From Fluoribacter gormanii (GTDB lineage: Bacteria > Pseudomonadota > Gammaproteobacteria > Legionellales > Legionellaceae), in contig NZ_FTNL01000001.1 of NCBI RefSeq assembly GCF_900156395.1, forward strand, positions 81,735 to 145,734: DNA of 64,000 bases. Reading direction: 5' to 3'. Both the position numbers and the translations under genes were made by a program. Below the pieces are notes generated by a model, which worked only from the letters and a program-made list of their open reading frames with translations, was not told the origin of the DNA and did not search any database. This document shows positions 56,807 through 64,000 of this stretch, piece after piece. The first letter of the stretch is position 1. The number at the start of each line of letters is the position of its first letter.

Positions 56807-58462
56807 TTACCCTAGTTTTCCCCAAGTATCTTTCAAGTCAACTACACGATGAAATGTATTAACACGTCCATCTTTTAATTCATTAACACCATAGTATCCC
56901 AAGCGTTCAAACTGAAACACCTCTCCTAATTGCTGATTTGCTAAAGCCGGTTCACAATAGGCCTGTCTTATTTGCAATGAATTATGGTTTAAAAATTGAA
57001 AAAAATCGTCCTCTCGGCCAGGGTTGGGATCATTAAATAAACGGTCATATTCCAACACAGTTACAGGGTAAGCATGTGCACAAGATACCCAATGGATGAC
57101 GCCTTTTACTTTTCTATCTTCAGGATTTTTTCCTAAAGTTTTTTCATCATAGGTACAACGTAACTCAACAATGTTACCCTGCTCATCATGTATCACTTCA
57201 TGGCATTTGATTACATATGCATGACGTAAACGCACTTCAGCACCTGGAGATAAACGGAAGTATTTTTTAGGTGGCTCTTCCATAAAATCTGATCGTTCAA
57301 TAAAAAGCTCTCGAGTAAACGGTAAATCACGCCGCTCCGAATCTGGATCTTGCTGATTATAAGCTGGCGTTAATACTTCTACTTTGCCTTCAGGATAATT
57401 TTCTATAACTACTTTTATAGGATCCATAACACATAAAGCGCGTTTCGCCGTTCTATTTAACTCATCACGAACACACTCCTCGAGTAGAGACATATCAATT
57501 ACAGAATCACTACGTGATATCCCTATTACTTCACAAAACTGACGAATCGCAGCTGCCGGGTAACCGCGTTTTCGCATTCCGCGGATAGTAGGCATTCGAG
57601 GATCATCCCATCCAGAAACAGCCTTTTTTTCAACCAGTTCACGCAATTTACGCTTTGAAGTGACTGTATGGGATAAATTTAAACGAGCAAATTCTGTTTG
57701 TATCGGCTTTGCAGGTAAAGGTAGATTGTCAACACACCAGTCATAAAGTGGTCGGTGATCTTGAAATTCTAAAGTGCACAGTGAATGGGTAATTTTTTCT
57801 AAAGCATCAGAAATAGGATGAGCATAATCATACATCGGATAAATACACCATTCGTCGCCTGTACGTTGATGATGTGCATGTCGAATGCGGTAGATAACCG
57901 GATCACGCATGTTCAAGTTACCTGATTGCATGTCAATTTTAGCTCTCAATACATGAGCGCCGTCAGGAAACTCTCCTGCTTTCATACGTGCGAATAAGTC
58001 CAAACTTTCTTCTATTGGTCTATTTCTGTAAGGGCTTTCACGTCCAGGCTCTTGCAAGGTCCCGCGATAAGCACGAATTTCCTCCATGCTTAAACTATCG
58101 ACATAAGCCATATCTTTTTTTATAAGTAATACGGCAAAGTCATAAAGTTCATGGTAATAGTCTGAAGAGTGTGTCATGTCATACCATTCAAAACCTAACC
58201 AGCGTACATCCTCAATAATGGCATTGACATACTCTTCCTCTTCTTTAATTGGATTAGTATCGTCAAAACGTAGATAACAGATACCGCCAAACTCTTGGGC
58301 CAAACCAAAATTCAAACAAATAGATTTAGCATGCCCTACATGCAAATATCCATTAGGTTCGGGGGGAAAACGAGTCACTACAGACTTATGTTTGCCACTC
58401 GCCAGTTCATCAGTAATCAGTTGTCTTATAAAATGAGCACGTTTTTCAGTTAATTCTATCAT
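56807..58462 (-). CDS. glnS: Glutaminyl-tRNA synthetase
   Basis: A 551-residue class I synthetase. The HIGH motif is in FPPEPNGYLHVGHAKSICLNFG, the Rossmann core has FDDTNP, and the KMSKS-like loop is TVTSKRKLRELV. Two C-terminal beta-barrel anticodon domains follow. The length matches E. coli GlnS (554). GlnRS is a gammaproteobacterial and eukaryotic type enzyme, so no amidotransferase route is needed for this tRNA. Confidence 0.97.
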   Translation of the reverse strand: MIELTEKRAHFIRQLITDELASGKHKSVVTRFPPEPNGYLHVGHAKSICLNFGLAQEFGGICYLRFDDTNPIKEEEEYVNAIIEDVRWLGFEWYDMTHSSDYYHELYDFAVLLIKKDMAYVDSLSMEEIRAYRGTLQEPGRESPYRNRPIEESLDLFARMKAGEFPDGAHVLRAKIDMQSGNLNMRDPVIYRIRHAHHQRTGDEWCIYPMYDYAHPISDALEKITHSLCTLEFQDHRPLYDWCVDNLPLPAKPIQTEFARLNLSHTVTSKRKLRELVEKKAVSGWDDPRMPTIRGMRKRGYPAAAIRQFCEVIGISRSDSVIDMSLLEECVRDELNRTAKRALCVMDPIKVVIENYPEGKVEVLTPAYNQQDPDSERRDLPFTRELFIERSDFMEEPPKKYFRLSPGAEVRLRHAYVIKCHEVIHDEQGNIVELRCTYDEKTLGKNPEDRKVKGVIHWVSCAHAYPVTVLEYDRLFNDPNPGREDDFFQFLNHNSLQIRQAYCEPALANQQLGEVFQFERLGYYGVNELKDGRVNTFHRVVDLKDTWGKLG

Positions 58463-58663
58463 TGGGATTTTTCCGTCACTGTTATTACTATGTAGCCTCA
58501 GTAAAAATAAGCTATAACTCGATTTATCTTATAATACCGGTTTTTTTAATACCGGATTCCCAGGTCACGCCGTTGCGTTCATCCAAGCCAATACACTGTT
58601 TAAAACAGGCATTCTCTCTATCTCATTAGCATGACTGATAATGGCGCAAGCTTTGCCATCATT

Positions 58664-59470
58664 TTAAATTTTATCCATAGCATGTCGCATAGAGTAAAGT
58701 AAATCTGATCCAGCCTCCAACATATCTTTGTTTGCGTTGTAGGCATCCAGAACTCGCGTAATCAAGGCAGCGCCAACAATAACACCATCAGCAAATCTCG
58801 CAACGTCTGCGGCCATTTCTGGTGTTTTTATACCAAAGCCTACCATTAAAGGAAGCTTGGTTTGCGCTTTACGGTGTTGATATTGCGCTTTTAAAGATGA
58901 TATATCCAATGCATCCGAACCAGTAACACCTTTTAAAGACACATAGTACAAATATCCTTTGGCGAATTGGTTAATTAGTGCCATTCGTTCATCTGATGTT
59001 GTAGGAGAACAAAGAAAGATACTGTATAAACCATATTTTTGCCAGATCTTGGCTATCTCTTGACTTTCCTCTGGAGGTAAATCTACCAATATCGTTCCAT
59101 CTACGCCAGACTCTATTGCCTTTTGTGCAAAAAGTTCATAACCAAAATGCTCGATAGGATTTAAATACCCCATTATAACAACCGGTGTTTCTTGATCCTG
59201 CAAACGAAACTCTTTCACCATATTCAATACAGTTTGGCAATGGACATCCTGAGCAAGTGCTCGTTCCATTGCTCTTTGGATAACCGGCCCTTCTGCCATC
59301 GGATCAGAAAATGGAATTCCGAGTTCTAAAATATCTGCGCCGGCTCTAACTAGCTCATGCATAAGTTTTACTGTGATTTCTGGATAAGGATCTCCGGCTG
59401 TAATGTAAGGGCTAAGCATTTTTTTGCCACTCGCGTGAAGACGCATTAATGTTTTGTCGATTCGATTCAT
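58664..59470 (-). CDS. trpA: Tryptophan synthase alpha chain
   Basis: Cleaves indole-3-glycerol phosphate to indole and glyceraldehyde 3-phosphate; 268 residues. Catalytic Glu in [19 protein letters not shown] and Asp in [11 protein letters not shown] are visible. The ATG overlaps the trpB stop by 4 bases (ATGA). It forms the alpha2beta2 complex with TrpB through a tunnel for indole. Confidence 0.97.
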   Translation of the reverse strand: MNRIDKTLMRLHASGKKMLSPYITAGDPYPEITVKLMHELVRAGADILELGIPFSDPMAEGPVIQRAMERALAQDVHCQTVLNMVKEFRLQDQETPVVIMGYLNPIEHFGYELFAQKAIESGVDGTILVDLPPEESQEIAKIWQKYGLYSIFLCSPTTSDERMALINQFAKGYLYYVSLKGVTGSDALDISSLKAQYQHRKAQTKLPLMVGFGIKTPEMAADVARFADGVIVGAALITRVLDAYNANKDMLEAGSDLLYSMRHAMDKI

Positions 59471-60666
59471 ACGGTAATCCCATCAATTTGTGCCACAGTG
59501 TGCATATCTTTATCACCACGACCCGATAAATTCACGATAATACATTGGTCCACTGACATTTTCTTGGCGAGTTTCATTGCATAGGCAACTGCATGACTGG
59601 ACTCAAGAGCAGGAATAATTCCTTCAACCCGCGTTAAAGTACGAAAAGCATGCAGGGCTTCATCATCATTAATTGCTTCATAAATTACACGCCCAGTATC
59701 TTTTAAATAAGCATGCTCCGGACCTACTCCAGGGTAGTCAAGACCTGCAGAAACAGAGTGTGTATCTTTGATTTGACCGTACTCATCACAGAGCAAATAA
59801 GTTCGGTTACCATGTAACACCCCTGGTTTTCCGGCAATCAACGAGGCAGAATGTTCCCCGCTTTCTAAACCTTTTCCTCCCGCTTCAACCCCATAGATTG
59901 CAACTGTGGAATCACTCAGAAAAGGATAAAATAAACCAATTGCATTAGAGCCGCCACCTACGCAAGCAACTAATGCATCGGGTAAACGTCCAGTTTTTTC
60001 CAGAAATTGAGCTCTAGCTTCAATACCAATAACAGATTGAAAATCTCTAACCATCTGGGGATAAGGATGTGGGCCTGCGACTGTTCCAATAATATAAAAA
60101 GTATCATCAACATGACTGACCCAATCACGCATCGCCTCATTTAATGCATCTTTTAACGTTTGTGAGCCTGATGTGACAGGAACAACTTCCGCCCCTAACA
60201 ATTTCATGCGATAAACATTAGATGACTGACGTTTTATATCCTCAGCCCCCATATATACGACGCATTCCAAACCTAATTTAGCCGCAACTGTTGCTGAAGC
60301 CACCCCATGTTGACCTGCGCCTGTTTCGGCAATTACCCTGGTTTTTCCCATTCGTGTAGCAAGGAGCGCTTGTCCTACTGTATTATTAATTTTGTGCGCT
60401 CCGGTATGGTTCAAATCCTCTCGTTTTAAATAGATTTGTGCCCCACCGATTTGCTTACTTAAACGTTGTGCATGATAAAGTGGATTAGGTCGTCCTACAT
60501 AATCTTTTAATTCAGCATTTAGCTCTGCTAAAAAATCGGGATCTTTTCGATATTTTGCATAAGCTTCTTCTAATTGTTTTAATGCATGCATCAAAGTATC
60601 TGCTACAAAAATACCACCGTAAGGACCAAAGTGCCCATGCTCGTCTGGAAGCTCTTTTTTGTTCAT
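59467..60666 (-). CDS. trpB: Tryptophan synthase beta chain
   Basis: The PLP enzyme that joins indole and serine. The PLP lysine lies in [20 protein letters not shown] binds the cofactor phosphate and ESSHAVAYA is the late family motif. The length is about 399 residues. ATG 60666 is preferred because AAGG lies 6 bases upstream; ATG 60678 is four codons earlier and lacks a ribosome site. A long palindrome separates it from trpF. Confidence 0.97.
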   Translation of the reverse strand: MNKKELPDEHGHFGPYGGIFVADTLMHALKQLEEAYAKYRKDPDFLAELNAELKDYVGRPNPLYHAQRLSKQIGGAQIYLKREDLNHTGAHKINNTVGQALLATRMGKTRVIAETGAGQHGVASATVAAKLGLECVVYMGAEDIKRQSSNVYRMKLLGAEVVPVTSGSQTLKDALNEAMRDWVSHVDDTFYIIGTVAGPHPYPQMVRDFQSVIGIEARAQFLEKTGRLPDALVACVGGGSNAIGLFYPFLSDSTVAIYGVEAGGKGLESGEHSASLIAGKPGVLHGNRTYLLCDEYGQIKDTHSVSAGLDYPGVGPEHAYLKDTGRVIYEAINDDEALHAFRTLTRVEGIIPALESSHAVAYAMKLAKKMSVDQCIIVNLSGRGDKDMHTVAQIDGITV

Positions 60667-60694
60667 TTCTACCTTCATTAACTTCTAAAAAATG

Positions 60695-60770
60695 TAGCCT
60701 GGGTGAAGCGCAGCATAACCCGAGATCCGCTATCCAATTTCCCAGGTTATGCTGCGCTTCACCCAGGCTA
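60695..60770. repeat. REP-like palindrome between trpF and trpB
   Basis: A 26-bp arm (60695-60720, TAGCCTGGGTGAAGCGCAGC...) has an exact inverse at 60745-60770, with a 24-nt loop. It fills the gap inside the trp gene run and may attenuate or stabilise the message. Nearly the same sequence is at 7456-7537. Confidence 0.95.
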
Positions 60771-60775
60771 ATATA

Positions 60776-61402
60776 CTACCACTTTAACAATTTCTGCATA
60801 AACCGACTCATTTTGCCATGATCTTTAATCCCAGGCGATACCTCGATACCACTACACAGATCTACAGCGTAAGGATGACATGATTTAACTGCTTCGAGTA
60901 CATTAAACTCATCCAAACCACCAGCCAAGATGTAAGGTTTTTCTATTTCTTGGGGAATAATTTTCCAATCAAAAGCACATCCAGTTCCACCGCGAGCTAC
61001 ATCTGAAGGTGTATCTAACAACAACGCGTTTGCCATCTCAAACTCCTGAGCAGCTTGATGAATATATGCTGACGAATTGCAATGTATGGCTTTTATAAAA
61101 GGCATATTAAATTGCTCGCAAAACTCAGCTGATTCATCACCATGAAACTGCAATAACTGAATTGGCAATTCTTCTACTATTCTATGGACTAAATCTCGTT
61201 CAGGATTCACCAAAACAGCAACCGAATCTACAAATGGAGGCAAATTTTTTAATAAGGCTTTTGCCTGATCTATTGAAATATAGCGTGCACTCTTTGGATA
61301 AAAAATCATACCAATAGCATCAACACCCAGGTTAATTGCATGCGCGACATCTTCGCTACGTGTCATTCCACACATTTTGACTCGTATGCGTGCCAGATTC
61401 AT
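60776..61402 (-). CDS. trpF: Phosphoribosylanthranilate isomerase
   Basis: A 208-residue TIM-barrel enzyme catalysing the third step of tryptophan synthesis as a separate protein, not fused to TrpC as in E. coli. VKMCGMTRSEDV carries the catalytic Cys, LLLDTPSDVARGGTG the Asp, and YILAGGLDEFNV and VDLCSGIEVSPGIKDH are the later signatures. The start overlaps the truA stop by one base. Confidence 0.96.
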   Translation of the reverse strand: MNLARIRVKMCGMTRSEDVAHAINLGVDAIGMIFYPKSARYISIDQAKALLKNLPPFVDSVAVLVNPERDLVHRIVEELPIQLLQFHGDESAEFCEQFNMPFIKAIHCNSSAYIHQAAQEFEMANALLLDTPSDVARGGTGCAFDWKIIPQEIEKPYILAGGLDEFNVLEAVKSCHPYAVDLCSGIEVSPGIKDHGKMSRFMQKLLKW

Positions 61403-62190
61403 TATTTCTCCACAAGAAAAGAAGGCCCCGGATTATTCTGCAATATAGAAAACGTCTGGGGATAAGTCACTTGCACTAAATACAATCCATAAGCTGGTGC
61501 TGTTTCTGCACCTAGTCTCCTGTCTTTTGCTTTTAGCACCTCATCTACCCAAGATACAGGATGTTTTCCCGAACCGACTGCAATTAACACACCAGCGATA
61601 TTACGCACCATATGATGCAGAAAAGCATTAGCTGTAATATCAATGATTACCAAATCACCCGTGCGACTAACCTGTAATTTATGGATATTCCGCATGGGCG
61701 TATTTGACTGGCACTCAACAGAGCGAAATGATGTAAAATCATTCTCGCCTAATAAGACCTGGGCTGCTTGATGCATTAGGCGATGATCTAATTGCCTGTA
61801 TTGCCAAGTTATATTGCTTCGAAATAATGCAGGTCGAATGGCGCCATTATAAATGACATAACGATATCTTCTCGCAGTGGCAGAATATCTCGCATGAAAT
61901 TCTTCCGTTAATTCCTTTCCCCATTTAACGCAAATATCTTTAGGGAGAAAAGAGTTCACTCCATGGATCCATGCACGAATGCTGCGCACTTTATCACAGT
62001 CAAAATGAATTACTTGATTTGTAGCATGCACACCAGTATCTGTCCTACCTGCACAAACGACAGAAATAGGGCCATCTGCTACCTTTGATAAAGCATGTTC
62101 TACGGCTTGTTGCACAGTATGCAAGCCTGTTTGTGCTTGCCAGCCATGATACTGGCTACCATCGTACTCAAGCACTAAGGCAATACGCAT
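61402..62190 (-). CDS. truA: tRNA pseudouridine(38-40) synthase
   Basis: Modifies the anticodon stem-loop. The 262-residue protein has the motif CAGRTDTGVHATNQ with the catalytic Asp, a YDGSQYHGWQ start and FLHHMVRNIAGVLI near the C-terminus. The fimV-truA-trpF-trpB-trpA order is conserved in gammaproteobacteria; here a beta-barrel gene intervenes between fimV and truA. Confidence 0.97.
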   Translation of the reverse strand: MRIALVLEYDGSQYHGWQAQTGLHTVQQAVEHALSKVADGPISVVCAGRTDTGVHATNQVIHFDCDKVRSIRAWIHGVNSFLPKDICVKWGKELTEEFHARYSATARRYRYVIYNGAIRPALFRSNITWQYRQLDHRLMHQAAQVLLGENDFTSFRSVECQSNTPMRNIHKLQVSRTGDLVIIDITANAFLHHMVRNIAGVLIAVGSGKHPVSWVDEVLKAKDRRLGAETAPAYGLYLVQVTYPQTFSILQNNPGPSFLVEK

Positions 62191-62488
62191 TGAATATTCC
62201 TGATAAAAGGGTCAATTTATAATACAGTATATGTTTTGTCTATACCTTAATATGATTGATTTACAAGTTTATTAGATATTATAGTAATTTCTTTTGTCCG
62301 GATTCTTATTTTAAGTAATTATAGAATTTTACACACTCAAAATTTACAGATATAACATCTTCTTGAAAAGGCATCTTCGAACTATCTTATTGATTTGATT
62401 CATTCAATTATGATACTTTCTCATGCCGCACTTAATTAGCGCCATTAATTGGTGCATATCTTTAATAATCATTAAATTGAGACTCATT

Positions 62489-63307
62489 ATGAAAAGGAAT
62501 TTATTTTACTTAGGTATTACCACTTTATTATTTGTCTTCGATAGCCCCTCTTTTGCCAAGAATATCGAAAACATACAAAGTTCCTTACATCAATCCATCA
62601 CCAACGCTCAAGGCAATTGGTTTATATCGCTTGGAGGAGGTGCGCAATTTCCTGAGTTAAATTCGCATATGAAAGTAAATAATGGCTCGGGATTTCCAGC
62701 TCCTTATGGTGCTGATCGTTACTCAATCACGAATGATAATGGAGGAGTTATTGCTGCATCTACCGGCCGACGTTGGCATAATGACAGCATCTGGTTTCCC
62801 TCTTATTCACTGAGTATCTTTTGGCAGTACTTTTTCAAAACACAAATCAGTGGTGAAATAACACAATATTCCTTACCTCAATTTACCAACTACAATTATA
62901 AGCTGGATTTTACTTCCAATCTCTTGTTAGCCTCTGGAAAAATTAATTTGGTGCGCTATGGAATATTTTCGCCGTTTATTAATGGAGGAATAGGCACCTC
63001 TTTCAACAATATTTCTAACTATAGTGAAACAGCCTTTTCAGGAGTTACCCCACGAGTTAGTGCTGGATTTAGAAATTCTAATACAAGTGAATTCGCTTAC
63101 AATGTAGGTGCAGGGGTTGATGTACAACTCCATCCTCAATTGTTTCTCTCTGTGGGTTATATTTATCAAGATTTGGGTCCACTCTCCTCGGGTAATGGAG
63201 TGAATGCATGGACTGGAGAATCATTAAATCTTGGCTCCTATCGTTCAAACGAAGTCTTAATTTCAGCCACCTATCTTTTTGGTAGCGAAAAGAACTTTAT
63301 TAAATAA
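62489..63307 (+). CDS. Outer-membrane beta-barrel protein
   Basis: A 272-residue secreted protein with signal peptide MKRNLFYLGITTLLFVFDSPSFA and alternating hydrophobic/polar strands such as GNWFISLGGGAQF, YGIFSPFINGGIGTSF, NVGAGVDVQLHPQLFLSVGYIY and VLISATYLF. These are typical of 8-stranded porin-family barrels. Its loops are Asn/Gly/Ser-rich. The ATG at 62489 is chosen; the frame opens 22 codons earlier. It is inserted between truA and fimV, both minus, so it is probably a lineage-specific addition. Function unknown. Confidence 0.75.
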   Translation: MKRNLFYLGITTLLFVFDSPSFAKNIENIQSSLHQSITNAQGNWFISLGGGAQFPELNSHMKVNNGSGFPAPYGADRYSITNDNGGVIAASTGRRWHNDSIWFPSYSLSIFWQYFFKTQISGEITQYSLPQFTNYNYKLDFTSNLLLASGKINLVRYGIFSPFINGGIGTSFNNISNYSETAFSGVTPRVSAGFRNSNTSEFAYNVGAGVDVQLHPQLFLSVGYIYQDLGPLSSGNGVNAWTGESLNLGSYRSNEVLISATYLFGSEKNFIK

Positions 63308-63320
63308 AGAAATGAAGCCA

Positions 63321-63344
63321 TCGTAGCCTGGGCTCCCAGGTTAC
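63321..63344. terminator. Hairpin between convergent barrel gene and fimV
   Basis: TCGTAGCCTGGG and CCCAGGTTACGA form a 12-bp arm pair with one G-T, around CT, followed by CTTTGCTTTCC. Likely a bidirectional terminator derived from the REP-like element (core TAGCCTGGG). Confidence 0.65.
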
Positions 63345-63378
63345 GACTTTGCTTTCCTCTAAGCTACAATTAAAAACA

Positions 63379-64000
63379 TTATGACTTCCCTTGTATCTCA
63401 TCGATTAAGCGTTGTGCTTCTTCTTTTTGCGACTTGGTACCATGTTCTATAACTTCATTTAGAGAATGCAATGCAGACTCTATATCTTCCATTCCTATAT
63501 ACGTTTTTGCAAGAGCTAACAAAGTATCTAATGCCTTTTTGTTCTTTAACTGAGACAGACCACTACCCTCCTCCTCCTTCTGGGGCTGAATTACACCAAC
63601 CGATGGAGTAGGAGTAAAATCTAAAGCGTTGTCATCTTCTACGAGCTCTTGAAAACTATCTTCTTCTAGAGTCGGCTTTGTTGTAAGTATATGATGTAAA
63701 CCCGATTCAAACTCGAGCAAATTTTCCTCTTGATGTGTCTCATTTTTTCCTTCATCTGTTTGCTCAGATGATTCAATTTTTTCTTCGGTGGGTATAATTT
63801 CCAACAATTGCTCTTCATCTGTTGCCAGCACTTGACGCTCAATAACAGCAGAAATATTTTCTGCAAGCTCACCGGTGGCCTCTAACTTAGGCTCAGGATT
63901 TACTTCAGGCTCAGGATTTATTTCAGGCTCAGGATTTACTTCAGGCACAGGATTTATTTCAGGCACAGGATTTACTTCAGGCACAGGATTTACTTCAGGC
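63379..64000 (-). CDS. fimV: FimV-like protein, C-terminal part (cut by window edge)
   Basis: Only the C-terminal about 207 codons are visible; the gene continues past the right edge. The tail has an acidic, Pro/Glu-rich linker and ends with a TPR-like segment LLALAKTYIGMEDIESALHSLNEVIEHG and EAQRLIDEIQGK, the classical FimV C-terminal domain. The linker contains repeats of PVPEVN/PEPEIN. FimV is an inner-membrane peptidoglycan-binding hub for polar type IV pili and secretion systems. Position next to truA agrees. Confidence 0.85.
   Translation of the reverse strand, partial: PEVNPVPEVNPVPEINPVPEVNPEPEINPEPEVNPEPKLEATGELAENISAVIERQVLATDEEQLLEIIPTEEKIESSEQTDEGKNETHQEENLLEFESGLHHILTTKPTLEEDSFQELVEDDNALDFTPTPSVGVIQPQKEEEGSGLSQLKNKKALDTLLALAKTYIGMEDIESALHSLNEVIEHGTKSQKEEAQRLIDEIQGKS
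63890..64000 (-). repeat. 18-bp tandem repeat in fimV
   Basis: At least six copies of GGCTCAGGATTTACTTCA-like units (period 18) run to the window edge, encoding a hexapeptide of the type PEPEIN/PVPEVN. Likely length-variable. Confidence 0.92.

Noticed and set aside
58463..58663. Possible trp attenuator or terminator near trpA/glnS
   Set aside because: Only a weak 5-bp hairpin without U-run is visible, and trpA lies at the end of its gene run, not the start.

Overview
The window looks like chromosomal DNA of a Legionella species, probably not L. pneumophila itself. The reasons are AT-rich composition, a flaA-flaG-fliD-fliS block followed by an EnhA-like L,D-transpeptidase, Lsp-type secretin and ATPase genes, Legionella-style intergenic palindromes, and several orphan proteins that look like Dot/Icm effectors. 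Identification rests on reading the proteins; no database search was run.

Layout. 1-3.7 kb: the 5' end of ftsK (minus) diverges from trxB, followed by a cyclic-nucleotide-binding membrane protein, aat, an SH2-like protein and infA. This resembles the trxB-aat-bpt-infA order of other gammaproteobacteria, but bpt is absent and the SH2-like gene sits in its place. 3.9-10.2 kb (minus): a saccharopine-dehydrogenase-like protein, an ALDH7 semialdehyde dehydrogenase, a bifunctional beta-oxidation enzyme and a thiolase, which together suggest lysine and fatty-acid breakdown. A class I PHA synthase (10.4 kb, plus) diverges from them. 12.4-22.3 kb: envelope and housekeeping genes lnt-leuS-lptE-holA-nadD facing accD-folC-SPOR-cvpA. 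22.4-30.3 kb: flagellar filament genes behind a near-consensus sigma-28 promoter, a Cache/class III nucleotide cyclase and the EnhA-like L,D-transpeptidase. 30.7-36.5 kb: an MFS transporter, miaB-rluD-pgeF and a DegP-type protease.

36.8-45 kb is the accessory part. It holds a 325-residue orphan membrane protein behind a PmrA-like box, tRNA-Met, a chromosomal AAC(6')-type acetyltransferase with a 16-codon leader ORF, a purine permease, a RibD-C/DHFR-like reductase, small orphans including a histidine-rich protein, and a 918-residue protein. The 918-residue protein joins four 28-residue repeats to a C-terminal domain with the Fe(II)/2-oxoglutarate dioxygenase signature, most like the TET/JBP branch. 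It is the most striking gene here. 45-49 kb: type II secretion genes lspD (with a SPOR domain) and lspE, then a 125-residue orphan behind a second PmrA-like box with the same geometry. 49.8-54 kb: a three-gene NodT/EmrA/EmrB efflux system.

54-64 kb: a secreted orphan, cysS, glnS, and trpA/trpB/trpF/truA, followed by a beta-barrel outer-membrane protein and the 3' part of fimV, which is cut by the window edge and carries an 18-bp tandem repeat. Long REP-like palindromes (core CCTGGGTGAAGCG) recur between genes, including inside operons, and create spurious N-terminal extensions on several reading frames.
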